From positions 46,750,441-46,814,440 of the forward strand of contig OZ026833.1 in the NCBI GenBank assembly GCA_964023205.1: a stretch of 64,000 bases of DNA. Direction: 5' to 3'. The notes under the pieces were generated by a model. That model ran no database searches. It was given only the letters and a program-made list of their open reading frames with translations, and was not told the origin of the DNA. The translations under genes and the position numbers were made by a program. Below, piece by piece: positions 48,501 to 60,042 of this stretch (its first letter is position 1; each line of letters opens with the position of its first letter). This DNA is from Lutraria lutraria. Lineage: Eukaryota > Mollusca > Bivalvia > Venerida > Mactridae.

Positions 48501-51103
48501 ATATATTTGTAATTATAGGCCTTACATTCTTGCTAGAAGTCAGATACTTTTGATAATTTAAGCAAAATCGTAATGAATAATATTACTGCAAGAAATGATG
48601 CCAGTAAGGGTTTGAGTGGTTAGGGTTATGACTATTGCTGATTTTTATGCAAAACTTAACATATGATTTCAAGTGTTTTCTTTGAAGTTACTAATTGTTC
48701 TGTGAGATACAGATTGTATGTCGTTCCAATAAGCTAAGTAAGGCTTTTATCTTCATGTATGTACATTTGCAAAAAGTTTAATCTGTAGACAGTTATGCTG
48801 ACTTTATTCTACCGTTGCTTGTTTGTAAATAAAATTGTCATTTAAATCTCACTTTACAATTAACCTACTTTCCTTCCAGTTACAAAATTGTCCGTCCCGT
48901 AACTTTGAAAATGGCTTTCTCCTTTGTTAGGCAAATTCACGATGAACATAAGAATATGTTATGTTTATTTCTTTGTGTTCTTAACCTTCGTTTTATTGTT
49001 AGGTCACAGATTGATGTTACAAATAAAACATTAAAAACTAAATTGTTTGTTAACAGTCCTTTAAGTAACATTTATTAGTCCTTGCAGTAACAAGCATGTC
49101 TTTGGTGTAACGCGCATTGATTCTATTGTTTTTGCGTTTAAGCTACTGAGAAAAAATTACAAATTGTACATAAATTGATAAAATATGCCCTGTTCATGAA
49201 ATAGGAACCAGAACATATGACATTCTTACGTGGGTGCGAAACATACTTTACATAATGATTACTATGCTCATTTTTTAATGTTTCATGGCACAACACGAGA
49301 AATGACTTTTTCACAGAGAAAAACTAGAAATTTTGAAAAGACATTTCGATAATTATAATGAAATTTGCGTACATTTATGAGGTTAAGTTTGGTTTTGTTG
49401 GTAAAATAATACTACATGTATTTGGCAACATAGTAGTTACTGCAAGGACAAGCAATGATAACCATTCACATTCTGTCGGTAATAAGTAATGCATAAAGGG
49501 TACATTTAAGTCGACATTTGTAAAACAAACTTTTGAATGCATTCCTTTACCAGATTAGATAAAACTTTGATGTGAAATAAGAAGTTCACATTTACAAAAA
49601 ATCAGTATCACGTTTTAGGCGAAATTTGATATCGGCTCATCACTCACCGTCGACGAATCATTCAATTGATGGATATCTAAGGCATTACGATTCAGTATTT
49701 GACGATTCAAACTCTCTTTGGCAAAATGATTGCTAAAGGTGAAGGTTGCCACACCTCCAATTTTGACCAATCGTTGAGACGAAACGGTACGAAAATGGTA
49801 CGGCGTTTAAACTGATTATGGCAGCTGAGAAGCGAAATCGACGAAAGCGTGGAATATTGAATGTACCCATCAATTGAATGATTCGTCGACGGTGAGTGAT
49901 AACAAATTTGATTTTCTTTTGATTTACACCGGAGTTGGTATACATATTCTGCACAAATATGATTTATCATATCTTACAGTGTGCGTATCCTGACTCTATG
50001 CATGAGTTAAAATGATGAAATAAATGGAATTTCAATCCAATCATCAGGTGTGGGAGATATTCCTGTGTACAATCAATTTTGAACCTGTGGTTACGATTTG
50101 AATAAAATTGGTAGAGGGCCACAAAGTCTTACTACAAGTCCAATATCTAAGCTTTAAGTTTTATGGTCGATATTTTTATGACAATTGTCCTAGGCACATT
50201 GAAAGTGACACATTGGGCGGGATACATGTCAAATATCTAAGCGTATGCCGTCTGTTTTTTTTCTATAGAAGTTCATGTAAAATCAAATGATCACTGGGAC
50301 GGTGTCAATTACCCCAGGGTCATGATTTGAATAGACTTTCAAAAGTAGACGTCCTTCAGACGATGCTTCATAGCAATATCTAAACATTAGGCCTTTTGGT
50401 TTATTTGAAGATTTCTTTCACTTTGGTTGCCACGATAACCAGAGTTCATCATAGGAACAACTGTGGTAGAGATACAAGCAAATTTTGTTAAAATAGACTA
50501 AACAGTGGTTTAGGAGGAGATGTTTAAAGAATTTGTTGACGACGTACGGGCAACGACGGACACAGCCCTATCCTAAAAAGTCACCTTGACACGTAAAAAG
50601 GCTGTAACATCATGATTCAAATGAGATTATCAACACTAGTTTTATTTAATGAACATGAACTTATTTATGAGCAGTATGTTAGAAAATAAGATTACCTCAT
50701 TTCTCAACCGGCGAAGTCTTGATATGTCAGCTAAAGTTGATGTATCAGAAGAAGGCGGTATACCACTGGACCAATATCGTGATGTTTCATCAAGATTAGT
50801 TATGTATCTCAATAACAAACACAAGAGTGTTATATCGAAATCTTCAGAACACGGTTTACCAGGTCTTTTAATTTGAGGGTAGAGTACATCCCACTGATTT
50901 TTTCTAATGACATTTTTCTTTCTTAATTCGTCAAGAGTGGAACGATTCGTTGGGTCGGTCAGCTTTTTCTGTAGGTCAGCTTTTTGAACACGAGTATCAA
51001 ATTGATGTCTCAAAACAATCGTTCCACCATCTACAACCAGACTAAAAAGTCTGAAGCAGAAAGCCTTTTCCTCGGATGGCTTAATTGAAGAAACACTCGC
51101 CAT
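39166..51103 (-). CDS. HEPN (DZIP3-type) - coiled coil - nSTAND3 NTPase - ankyrin repeat protein, 4 exons
   Basis: Assembled coding exons on the minus strand: 51103-50696 (136 codons, phase 0), 44306-44238 (23 codons, phase 0), 43863-43395 (156 codons plus 1 base) and 42587-39166, ending in TGA. Total 1455 residues. Every junction is GT/AG and every phase fits without adjustment. Domains: DZIP3-like HEPN about 1-165; coiled coil about 185-300; nSTAND3 P-loop NTPase about 325-480 (Walker A GSPGEGKTT 354-362, Walker B IFIDD 399-403, sensor TTRHY with R441); a helical region; about 16 ankyrin repeats about 846-1414. By family knowledge, STAND NTPases are ligand-triggered switches that oligomerise, ankyrin repeats sense or scaffold, and HEPN domains are often RNases or protein-protein adaptors. 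That points to intracellular, probably cytosolic, defence signalling. No signal peptide or membrane segment is seen. The ligand is unknown. Confidence 0.85.
43395..43863 (-). CDS. STAND gene exon 3: end of HEPN and coiled coil
   Basis: The acceptor ATTTACAG ends at 43864. The exon opens VLFRLGTGISDLSDNITKLK, the last helix of the DZIP3-HEPN domain (usual form: (L/V)xRLG). It then runs through about 120 residues of heptad-like, Glu/Lys/Gln-rich sequence, consistent with a coiled coil for self-association. The donor AAAG|GTATTC leaves one base (phase 1), which pairs with CA of the next exon. Confidence 0.8.
44238..44306 (-). CDS. STAND gene exon 2: completes the HEPN motif
   Basis: A 69-base exon between an acceptor (TTACTTTCAG) and a donor (GAG|GTACTT). 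It encodes FAHLKTVAITNQEFQQKWNE and LEE. Joined to exon 1 (RNE) it restores R-N-E-F-A-H, the Rx4H signature of HEPN domains. The following QEFQQKWNELEE matches the usual DZIP3-HEPN helix. Confidence 0.8.
44505..44925 (+). repeat. tandem units with 'GTTTCATTGAATTCCTGTCA' core
   Basis: Three units contain TATCACTTCTGTGAAGTTTC, then ATTGAATTCCTGTCAGTAGT and a GGACAAAATTT stretch. Same family as 5620-5945. The LINE fragment begins at its right end. Confidence 0.75.
44918..46525 (+). mobile_element. 5'-truncated CR1/Jockey-like LINE fragment
   Basis: The fragment begins inside the reverse transcriptase. A VPQG-type block near 44929-44945 (now followed by a stop) leads to FLIYVNDMSAAIKNKLLLYA, and then DDSAILVS holds the catalytic YADD. 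A frameshift near 45130-45300 follows. The thumb and C-terminal part continue at 45336-45890 (LLVSTLIQCHFDYASSVWFN; HNKLIRFVLNLHLRSHTGKE; FGKRSFAYMGCSLWNNLPQY). A 3' tail ends in AAATAAATCTATCTATAT near 46508-46525. It lies antisense to the STAND gene within intron 1. Confidence 0.75.
47856..49449. repeat. cluster of motif GTTACTGCAAGGAC, both orientations
   Basis: Exact copies at 47856-47869 (inverted), 49078-49091 (inverted) and 49436-49449. Near copies at 47895-47908, 47916-47929, 48085-48098, 48106-48119 and 49056-49069 (inverted). The sequence between copies is not obviously repeated. Confidence 0.7.
49640..49899. repeat. 33-bp perfect inverted repeat flanking 194 bp
   Basis: The left arm, 49640-49672 (starts TCACTCACCGTCGACGAATC), is the exact reverse complement of the right arm, 49867-49899. 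The AAATTTG-containing outer flanks are also loosely inverted. This could be a small foldback or MITE-like element. No coding capacity is recognised. Confidence 0.85.
50041..50575 (+). repeat. dispersed 130-150 bp repeat units in intron 1
   Basis: Units contain TTTGAATAAAATTGGTAGAG, GGGCCACAA and ATATCTAAGCTTTA, as in 8139-9060. They are more diverged. Confidence 0.6.
50696..51103 (-). CDS. STAND gene exon 1: HEPN domain N-terminal part
   Basis: Starts at ATG 51103 (context TTTAATGGCG) and ends at GAG|GTAATC. Typical DZIP3-like HEPN blocks are present: LVVDGGTIVLRHQFD (about 22-36), NQWDVLYPQ (about 68-76), FDITLLCLLLRYI (about 88-100), a PPSSDTS stretch (about 116-122), then RLRRLRNE at the exon end. 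The exon stops in the middle of the R-N-x-x-x-H motif. An untranslated upstream exon may exist but is not recognised. Confidence 0.85.
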
Positions 51104-51727
51104 TAAACCAAATCTAGTGTACTGTCTGTTTCGTTTGCATTAACTAAATCACGTTTTGAAACCATCTAGAAAGCAACTGAAATGATTTAATCAAGAATGG
51201 TGTCAGAGTGACAAAAATAGAAATATTAGAAAAACAAAGAATTGCAAACTCAGTGTTTAGCTAATGGTATTCATGTATATTTCCCGGTTACTTGTAACAT
51301 TTGTTTATATAAACATTCAGTGAGAGTACAAAATTATCTTAAAATAAAATAAAACTAGAAAACGAAATAGCATTGGTAAATGACCAGTTAAATCTGCATA
51401 ATACCAAATGGTACAGTTTTGAATTATAATTTATCATTTTTCCGAGCAAAACTTTTTTTATAAACCTTTTACATTCAACTGTTAAAATATCATTCGAGTA
51501 TGAATATTATTATTTCTTTAGATTTGGAAACGAGCTAAAACTCTCTTTTTCTATATTTCTTTTCTCCTGAAAAATTATATATTGTTCGAATGAAAACATC
51601 ATATATTTGCAATAATATAAAAATGTTATATGTGCCTGATGATACTTTTCAAATACGTATGTTAAAATATGTAACAATATGTAACATATCAATTCATATG
51701 AAGAATAAAATTAAATTACAAAAAAAT
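51104..51727. other. 5' flank of the STAND gene
   Basis: AT-rich sequence upstream of the start codon. No TATA box or other promoter element can be named with confidence, and no gene is seen. Confidence 0.4.
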
Positions 51728-53862
51728 TAGGTGCGAATCGGCTTAGACCAGTTCTAGCATTTATGAAGTATCTTAATTATTTTCTTATACTCGTTCAAAA
51801 TTTGCTCAGCTATGAAAAAATCTTATCATAAGATAAGTGATATTTAAGAATGCTCAAGTAAAGAAATATTCTAGCAAATAAAATTCTAAATTAAAATATT
51901 TTTTTAAGATGTCGCTAGAATGATTGTTATCACAAGCGTACCAACACATGCATTTGTATTCATACAATGGTTCCTAATTTTATATTTCTACTGACAATGA
52001 GTTGTTAACTATAAGCATTATTCAGTGCCCTCACCACATTTTTAAACAAGTGGGCCAAGATGGCCCTGTATCGCTCATCTAAAAAAAACGAGAGAAAAAA
52101 ATCACCAACCTATGTTAAATAAGGCCAAAATATCTAAGCTTTAGGCCTTGGGGATTCTGACAAGACCTTTTTGGTAATTTCTATCTAAGCATATATAAAA
52201 TAGAGTAAACCCGGCCGGGGCTAATTTGACCTATGTGCCCTTAACTGAACAACCATGGTAGAGGACCACAAGAAAATGCTACATACAAAATATCTAAGCT
52301 ATAGGCCATGCGGTTTCGGACAAGAAGATTTTTCCAGATTTTCTTAGTTAACCCTATATAAAATAGGTATAGCCCGGGCCGGAGCCAATTTTGACCCAAG
52401 GGCAATTTTTTGAACAAACTTGGTAGAGGACCACTAGACAATGCTACATACAAAATATCTAAGAACTAGGCTGTGAGGTTTCGGGCAAGAATGCTTTTTT
52501 AATTTTCCTATACATAAGCCTATGTAAATCATGTGATCTTCGGGGTAGACTAATTTTAACCCTTGGGCCATAATTGGAACAAACATGGTAGATGTCTGCT
52601 AGACAATACTACATCCAAAATATCTAAGCTCTAAGCCCTGTCGTTTCAGACAAGAAGACTAAATAATTATCAGATAGGCCCTCCTGGACTCATTCAAATA
52701 ACAAAGCCTATCTCTTGTCAATCAATTATAAATTACGCTGAAAGAAGGTGCAAATATATCCTCGCGTACACAGTTCTGACGCACGTAAGAATCAATTATT
52801 ATTTTTGGTAACAAAGGACGAATGAAGCACTGAATTACCTTTGCATTGCAAATGTTTATCACTTTCCATCGTCTTACATGATTTATACATAGATAAAACA
52901 CATTGCGTTGGCAAAAAACTTAAAGTTTGACAGGTGAAGATCAGCAAATATTGCTGAATTTGAGTACACTGGTCATACGAAATACCGCGAGTCTAACTCT
53001 TTACTTAGCTTAAAATTCACGACAGTGCTAGTATGCAATCGTAAACCAATTAATTTATATAAACAATCCTTCTTTGTGTTAAAAACATAAAAATTCTCTA
53101 AAAACAATAAAAACATACGTCGTCTGCTTGCATTATTTGACACACTGACGGCCATATTGATTTTTACCTTGTATACAAAAAGCCGCGAATGGGCCAATCA
53201 AATGCGAAATCACGCGGAAAATTCTTATATAGCAGTATTAATTTCAATTGGATTCAAATGACTGTATGAACGATAAATTGACTTGAATGTAGAAATTACA
53301 TAAATGATCCATGAAAAATATTTTAAAGTCGCGGCATGCCATGTAAACAAAAGTCTGGTTCCCTGCCAACAAGTGTCAGGCGGACCCGGAAATGGAGACG
53401 ATGCGCATGTGTCAGTTATCCGGGCATTCGCGGCACAGTGTATTTGTATAAGCGATACAATGAAACGGCACATTTGATTGTTTTCTATATTTAAGAGCAT
53501 ATACACATAGATAACTATTCTATAACTATTCTATATGACCGATTAGTATACTGACCAAACATACACGATAAGCTTGTGTGTTCGCCTTTCATTAATCCAA
53601 TTTTGTAAGCTTCATGTTGATGTTGACACTGACCAAGGTTTTATTCTCTCAAGTTCCTACTATTTTTACAGCCTAATCCGATATCTTTATTGATTATCCT
53701 TGCTGTACGAGTATTCCTCTATTATTCATTAATCTTTACAAACAAGTATGCACACCTGGTTATGTTTGTTTAGCTTAACATTACTATTAATATGTAAAAC
53801 TGTGACACTTGTGTAGCTATTTTGCGTATCATATTTATGTGACTTACGTCACTAGGAAACGA
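51728..53862 (+). mobile_element. composite non-autonomous repeat, copy C
   Basis: This keeps the order of copy A. The GGTGCGAATCGGCTTAGACC segment (51731-51890) comes first, then 130-150 bp units (52040-52650), the TCAGATAGGCCCTCCTGG segment (about 52667-52760), the GACCGATTAGTATACTG segment (53538-53790), and an end near GTCACTAGGAAACGAG at about 53862. A stretch at about 52761-53537 is absent from copy A. The left arm and CATGGCAAA array are missing. Confidence 0.6.
53117..53155 (-). CDS. possible first coding exon (MAVSVSNNASRR)
   Basis: On the minus strand an ATG in the context AATATGGCC is followed after 13 codons by GAC|GTATGT, a strong donor. This lies in the stretch unique to copy C. 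No second exon was found, so this is weak. Confidence 0.15.
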
Positions 53863-56800
53863 GGTTTTTGGGTGGGTTTAAAACGCAGATGCCTTACGCA
53901 GACAATATAGAAAAAGAGTAAAACGCAGACAACAAAGATATAGAGGCATACTCATATATAGCAGACGATATAAACTTAGTAAGGCAAATGATTAAAGATT
54001 ATTAGTTTTGTCGATAATGTAATTGATATTTTAGAATAAAAGATTATGAAGAAATTATTTTTTAAAAAAAGAAGATTTAATTTGTTAAAAAAATCGAATT
54101 ATCATTTATTTGTGTAACAAAGGAAGTGATAGGCTATGGAAATATTTTTTTGGAAAATCGAGGTTTCAATTTAACGTATCTGGCTTGGTTAAAATCGTTA
54201 AAATAAAGTAAAACGCCCAAAAGTGGTGTTTTATTGCGATAAATATTGCAACCCTTTATCGACTTTTCCTTATCAGCGTTAAACATCTCTAACGAAAAGT
54301 GCATTGTATTGGTACGATACGGCACTATTGATTTCACTAATGACAAAAAGTTGTTATAAAATATCTTACTACACATGGGCGTGGTTTCAATAATTGAACC
54401 GTAAACATAAGCGATTTTGATTGGCTATCAAAATTGAATGGGGTACGTCAAATTCGTTGATTTCATGAGACTATAATGATCAGACACTCTAAATGTTAAT
54501 TACTCGCGTAAAAAACAAGACAGTAGGTGTCATTTTCATTAACATTGTCGTCTCAGAATTTTGATACTTGTTTTCATTTTTATCTATGGCGCATTAAGTA
54601 ATAAACAGCGGGGTACGGAATTTCTTTAAATATCTAACGAACGCAGGACGTTATAAAAAACTGAGACACGGTTCCCTGCATTATACATTTATTTCAATTT
54701 AAGTCTATTTGTTGGCTTTATTCAATGTGTTATGAGGTCTGAGTGAGTTTACACCAAAAATGAAAGTTTTATCATATATTAGACATAAGTTATACTAATA
54801 ACAAACTGGTGTAAGCCACAGTGTACCTGTTTGGTAACCATTTTATTATTAACTGTTACATGTTAATCCTGAATTCTTTACAATACTATTGTTGCAGTTG
54901 TTATTTATAAAATATAGTTCGCCTCACCTTTATTGTATAACGTTACTTTGGATACATCTAACAGCTTCGTGTTTTTGCGGTGCTCGTTTTTGAGTTATCT
55001 GCCCTTAAATGTGATCTTTGGACTTATATTAGTTCATTTCAAGGGCAGATAATTCACAGGTTCTTATGTTCACACAATGGAAAAAAGACATAGTTTGTAA
55101 AAGCACTGTAATACTTTTATTTTCAATAAATTTAATTGACTTACACAAAGTAATTAGTATTATGAAAATGTTACATATCATCATAGCACATAATGTCAAA
55201 AAACAACAAACACAATTTTAAACATGCTTGACATTAAATGAAAACCAACTGGTATATACAGTAAAACATGAGAACAAAGGCTATCCTTGGGAAAGACAGA
55301 ATGTGGCTTTCTTGACAAATGACCTTTATTCAGAGGTCAGTTTGTTCAAGATAATCAATGATGTTTTTTTGGAAGAAAATCCTTTATTCACAGGATGACC
55401 TTTATTTAGAGGTGGATTCAGTGGTGACAGTACATGTACTATACAAAGTTTGATAAGGATCACATAATTACTCTGTCCAAAGAATTATTGAAATACCATT
55501 TCTTAATGAATGTATTTTTATATAAAAATTTCCATTGACTAAAATACACAAGTACTAAGGATGAGATGTAGCTGACAAAATTACCAACACAAAGGAATAT
55601 TTACATCCAAATAATCGGTCATTTAGTGCCAAGGGGGTGGTTAAAATATTTTCTTTTTGTGACGAAAATGTTCAATAAGCAAAAAGCATCTATTCGCAAT
55701 TCTGAGATATTTATTTTAAAATCGGGTCTACAATTTCAAATTCTCCATGTAGTGATATGGGGAAAACTAGCCCCATCCTCTACCGCCCAAGCATTTTACA
55801 AAGCGAATATTTCAAGGAAGTTGGTAGAAGGAAGGAATATTTCTTGGAAATCAGTTCGAAATCAGAGTAACGGTCTCAGAGGATTTTCAAAGTTTTCTAG
55901 AGTTATATATAGGAAAGACAAGCCTCGTCATCTTCAAAATTTGTGGTTGTTGCATTCTGTTAGTTCACACATGCCAGTCACTAATGAAATTTAAGAACAG
56001 AATGGTTTGCAAGTTACTTGATGACTGGTACAAGATACCTAATTTCATAATTTAAGACTGACTGTGCATAGTTACATAATGGAACATCAATTCTGCTCCT
56101 GGTGACCGGAGTACTGTTGACAAACAAAACAATTATGTGAAAAAAGTTGATATAGTTCAATTTTTAGGCAATCAATGTTATTGTATACATGGAAGATCCC
56201 ATTTGTAAATGTTTAGGTAACACGACTACTATTGTCATATGTTATAGAGCAATCTATTAAACATTATTACTGTTCTCTGTGGCGCAGTTAAATTGGTAAA
56301 GCATAAGATTAGTGAATCATGAATTGAGGACTGCGTCAGATATTGGATTATCATTTTTTTATCAAACCTTTTTTCATTTTTAATACAAGTTAGCATTGTA
56401 TATATCAATCAGAAAATGCTGTTAAAGTCTTCCTAAACTGTGGAACCGTAAAAATTAACAAAAATATAATTACCTCACATGGATAATAAACATTGAAATA
56501 ACTTTTGCATTCGCGATTTCGTGCAATATTCATTTTTTTAGAAATACACCAGCGAACGAAATTAATGCATTTCTTCTTTCCCTTTTCTCTTTTGAAATTA
56601 TTTTACAAAAAGTACTATTCAGAGTGTATGCATATATGTTCCAAGAACAAACCTATTTCAATAAATAAAATATAAAAAATGAAGGTATAAATTATCCAAA
56701 AGGAAAGTGCCATTGACTGAGTTCAGACCACCCAGATCTGCTTCATTTTACAAAAATATTATGTGTGTATACATGACATCTTATCCAATACACCATGACT

Positions 56801-57488
56801 CTGGTCCACGATGTCTATGAAACTACTTTCAAATTACATGTAGTTCAGCCGTTGATTTTTATAAATTGTTAATTATATTTCCAAATGCATTTTAATTTCC
56901 TGAGTACTTAAAGAAGACGACTACCCAAGGACCATTTCTGTACAATTAATTTGAAATCAGGCCAGCCGTTGATGTTTATGATTTTTCTAAGTCTCGTATG
57001 TTAAATCAAGTGATCCCTGAGGTGGGGCAAATGTTGAGGTCTTCTAGGCAATGTCACTTATCAAATACCTAAGCTCTGGGCTGAATGGTTTCACATTCAT
57101 TCTACGTTAAGTGTCATATTTCTGAACGACGTATGTCTTTTGGCCTTTTCATAATCAACCGTCCACTTAAAACTTTATATTTTACATGAATATGTACCTC
57201 CGATCATATTTCTAACAATGCCAATCAAAATTAGATGACTGGGCGATTATATCAACTTACAGCATTTACCGAAACAATGAATATTTATAGAAATAAGTGT
57301 GTCCGCTCAACATATAATATGCCGTTTACTGTAACAGTGGAGTACATATAATGTTAAGGTGACCTATCTTTGCTTTTTGAAATCAGGAATTGGCAGCTGA
57401 TGGGTTTTAACATCTATTTAACATTTATCAATGTTACACGTATATTTTTTTCGGCGGGCCTGTTTAGCGTGTCCGCATTTCTGAAATT
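53863..57488. other. no gene seen
   Basis: AT-rich DNA. A 12-bp inverted repeat, TTATCTGCCCTT at 54995-55006 and AAGGGCAGATAA at 55041-55052, could form a hairpin. The 122-codon frame at 55626-55994 is basic and shows no motif, and I cannot support it as a gene. Diverged units of the 130-150 bp repeat lie at about 56950-57100. Confidence 0.45.
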
Positions 57489-58555
57489 AGATACGTTAAA
57501 CGTATTATCGCCACCATGAAGTAAACAATATATAAGGAAATGAACAAAATAAGGTACGAGTGTGTACCTTAAAGTTCATAACATTTATTAGATGTAAGCC
57601 TTTTCTTTCAGGTGTACAAGCAATTTTTTTTAATTGTTGAAAAATTGTCAAAACTTAAAAATATTTTTAACGGTCATCAGATACGTTAAGCAGTTATTCA
57701 AGTTTTTTTCTTGTATCTGGCAAATTGTCCAACAAATAAACGCAAAAGATCACATTAGGTACTTGAAATTGTTTTAACAAATACGTTGAATTTCCCATTG
57801 ACACAATCTGTTTCCGTTCGTCGCGCTATATAATGAAATGGTCATCAGATAAGTTAAGCTCAGATACGTTATGCAGAGTTATACCTACTACAGTAGGGGG
57901 CTAGCCTAGCACTAATTAGTCGAAAAAATGACATTAAAGTGCAGTATTTAGACGTCCAGACATGTATGTACACGATGTCATTAAAAAATGCACGGTATTG
58001 AGGATGTCATATTAACTAGGAAATGTTTATAATAGTGCATACATTTTGTTTCATCAAAACTAAATGGGTACATATTGTGTGGTGATTTGATCACTTAAAT
58101 GAAATGTTTATGATTAAATTCTTTGATTAAAGACGTTTTATCATTTTCATTTGATTTTAGTTTAGATTTTAGAGTAAACAATGTAATACATTTGTATAAC
58201 ATTAACGTATTTGACGATGTGTTTTAACGTATCTGATGATTACATATTTGACTAAAATGATCACTTTTACTTTCAGTATTTTTATAGCCGTGGTACATAA
58301 GTAATAAACAATGTATAGTATGTGTTTCTGCTCTGCAAAACTGTTTTTTTTTTGACTGACTGTTAAATTTTTATTTTACTAGTTAACGTATCTGATTGTA
58401 GTTATTTTGTAAATACGGATATGGCAAAAACTTCCTAAAAGATAGAGAGAACGATTAAAAGCCATGGATAATGATTTCTTGGTAACAGAAACAGCTTATC
58501 AAAAATGATACATAAAATATGCGTACTTAATGACAAAGAAAGCATTGTACATAAG

Positions 58556-58757
58556 ACCACATTCATTAAAAGATCACATTTATAACACATGTGTTACGAA
58601 TATGATCACACATGAAGCATGAAGCGGAAATCAAGCACATAGGTAACATAATTATTTTGCGACTAATGTGATCGATGTCAATTATTATTTTACTTGTAGC
58701 AATGTAATTATATTTGTAACAAATCAGTTACAAATGTGATATGTTATGAATGTGGTC
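58556..58757. mobile_element. MITE-like ~200-bp element with ~31-bp inverted ends
   Basis: The left end, GACCACATTCATTAAAAGAT then CACATTTATAAC, is matched by the inverted right end, GACCACATTCATAACATATC then ACATTTGTAAC. Roughly 26 of 32 positions agree. No coding capacity and no clear target duplication. Confidence 0.5.
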
Positions 58758-60006
58758 CTAAAAATCACAAACATACCCAACTTTCGCGGACATGCTGATT
58801 TGGAAAATCGATAATAAATTTACATTAAACAAAGAAGGGTATTTTCACTATAATCGTCATAACTTTTATTCTATTTAAAATACGAAATTTGGTACTCATC
58901 ACAAAAGTTTAATTAATCTTTTGTCTTTCTAATGGTGTATTTTTTATTATTTTAAATTGATGTTTTCTTCGACCCTTTGCGTTTGAAAAAGACACCTATC
59001 GATTCCCTCTATATTCAATGTAAAAAGCGTAAAATTGGTAGATTTTTCAATGAAAGTCTGATGTTTTCAGCTTCATAACTCTTTTGGGGGAAATGTGATC
59101 AAATTTGTACTCATTGCATTCGTTTGGAAAATTTAATTTCTTTCACCATGTAAAATATGAAAACAATAAAATAATATCTTCTTCGACCCTTTTGATGATT
59201 TTTATAACTACCCCTTAGATTTTTTAAGTTTAATTCGTCAATCGTTCGGCAAATCTCGGATATTTACGTACGTTTACGGACACGTCGTGCATTTGGCGAT
59301 GATCATATCTGCTGATTAGATATCCATGTATATACAGTCACAGCATGATACAGGGTAATAAAATTTGGACGCGTTGAATCAAGTTTTAGGATAATATTAA
59401 GGTTAAGACTAAATCATATAACATCATGGATGAAAATATTAGAATCTGTGAAATATTTTACTTTACTTCCATATAAAAAGCAAAATCGATATTTATGACC
59501 CAATTTGTTGATATTAAAAATACATTTAACTATTGTTCTAATGTTTGCATCTCATTGTTCTAATGGGACTTAAATAGACGATGATATTTCATTAAATGAA
59601 ATTTATTAATAATTCATTTTTGATAATATAATTATATGCTAAATAGCTCATTTTGGCATAAGTCCACGTGTCACTTATAAAAACATGTCATAAAATAATA
59701 TAAATTACCTACTTTGTATATTTATTTTTTCAATGATGTGTAAACAAAGGACGGATAATAAAATCATATTTTTGAGATCCCTTTATATGGTTGCTAACTT
59801 TATCTGATTATTGATTTTTTATACGCATCTCACATTGACTCATAAACAATTGGGCAATTGAAATATGTATCAAGCTATTCAACAGAACAGATGATGCCTT
59901 ACAATTCATGCAAGAGCACATCAAAAGTAAATAGCAGATATGAGTGTAAGATAAAATTGAGTATTATTTAGTGAATTAAGCGTTATGACATATAAGTTAC
60001 GCGTAA

Positions 60007-60042
60007 CTGACTTTATTACTTTATGACCCCTAATAAAGTCAG
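60007..60042. repeat. 12-bp perfect stem, 12-nt loop hairpin
   Basis: CTGACTTTATTA and TAATAAAGTCAG flank CTTTATGACCCC. The palindrome AGTTACGCGTAACT overlaps the left side (59995-60008). Function unknown. Confidence 0.8.

Larger units (their letters stand above)
44307..50695 (-). other. intron 1 of the STAND gene (6.4 kb)
   Basis: A GT...AG intron holding tandem 110-140 bp repeats (44505-44925), a CR1-like LINE fragment on the opposite strand (44918-46525), a cluster of the motif GTTACTGCAAGGAC (47856-49449), a 33-bp perfect inverted repeat (49640-49899) and units of the 130-150 bp repeat (50041-50575). No other gene is seen; the short frames between 46569 and 47780 are unconvincing. Confidence 0.7.

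Noticed and set aside
49707..49970. Two overlapping minus-strand frames (87 and 73 codons) as extra STAND gene exons
   Set aside because: They run through the 33-bp inverted repeat element, lack HEPN motifs, and the direct exon 1 to exon 2 join already restores the domain.
55626..55994. 122-codon plus-strand frame
   Set aside because: Length alone. No motif, no splice support, and a basic composition with nothing recognised.
56279..56345. tRNA-like stretch GTGGCGCAGTTAAATTGGTA
   Set aside because: It resembles a tRNA 5' half, but there is no recognisable B-box and no acceptor-stem pairing.
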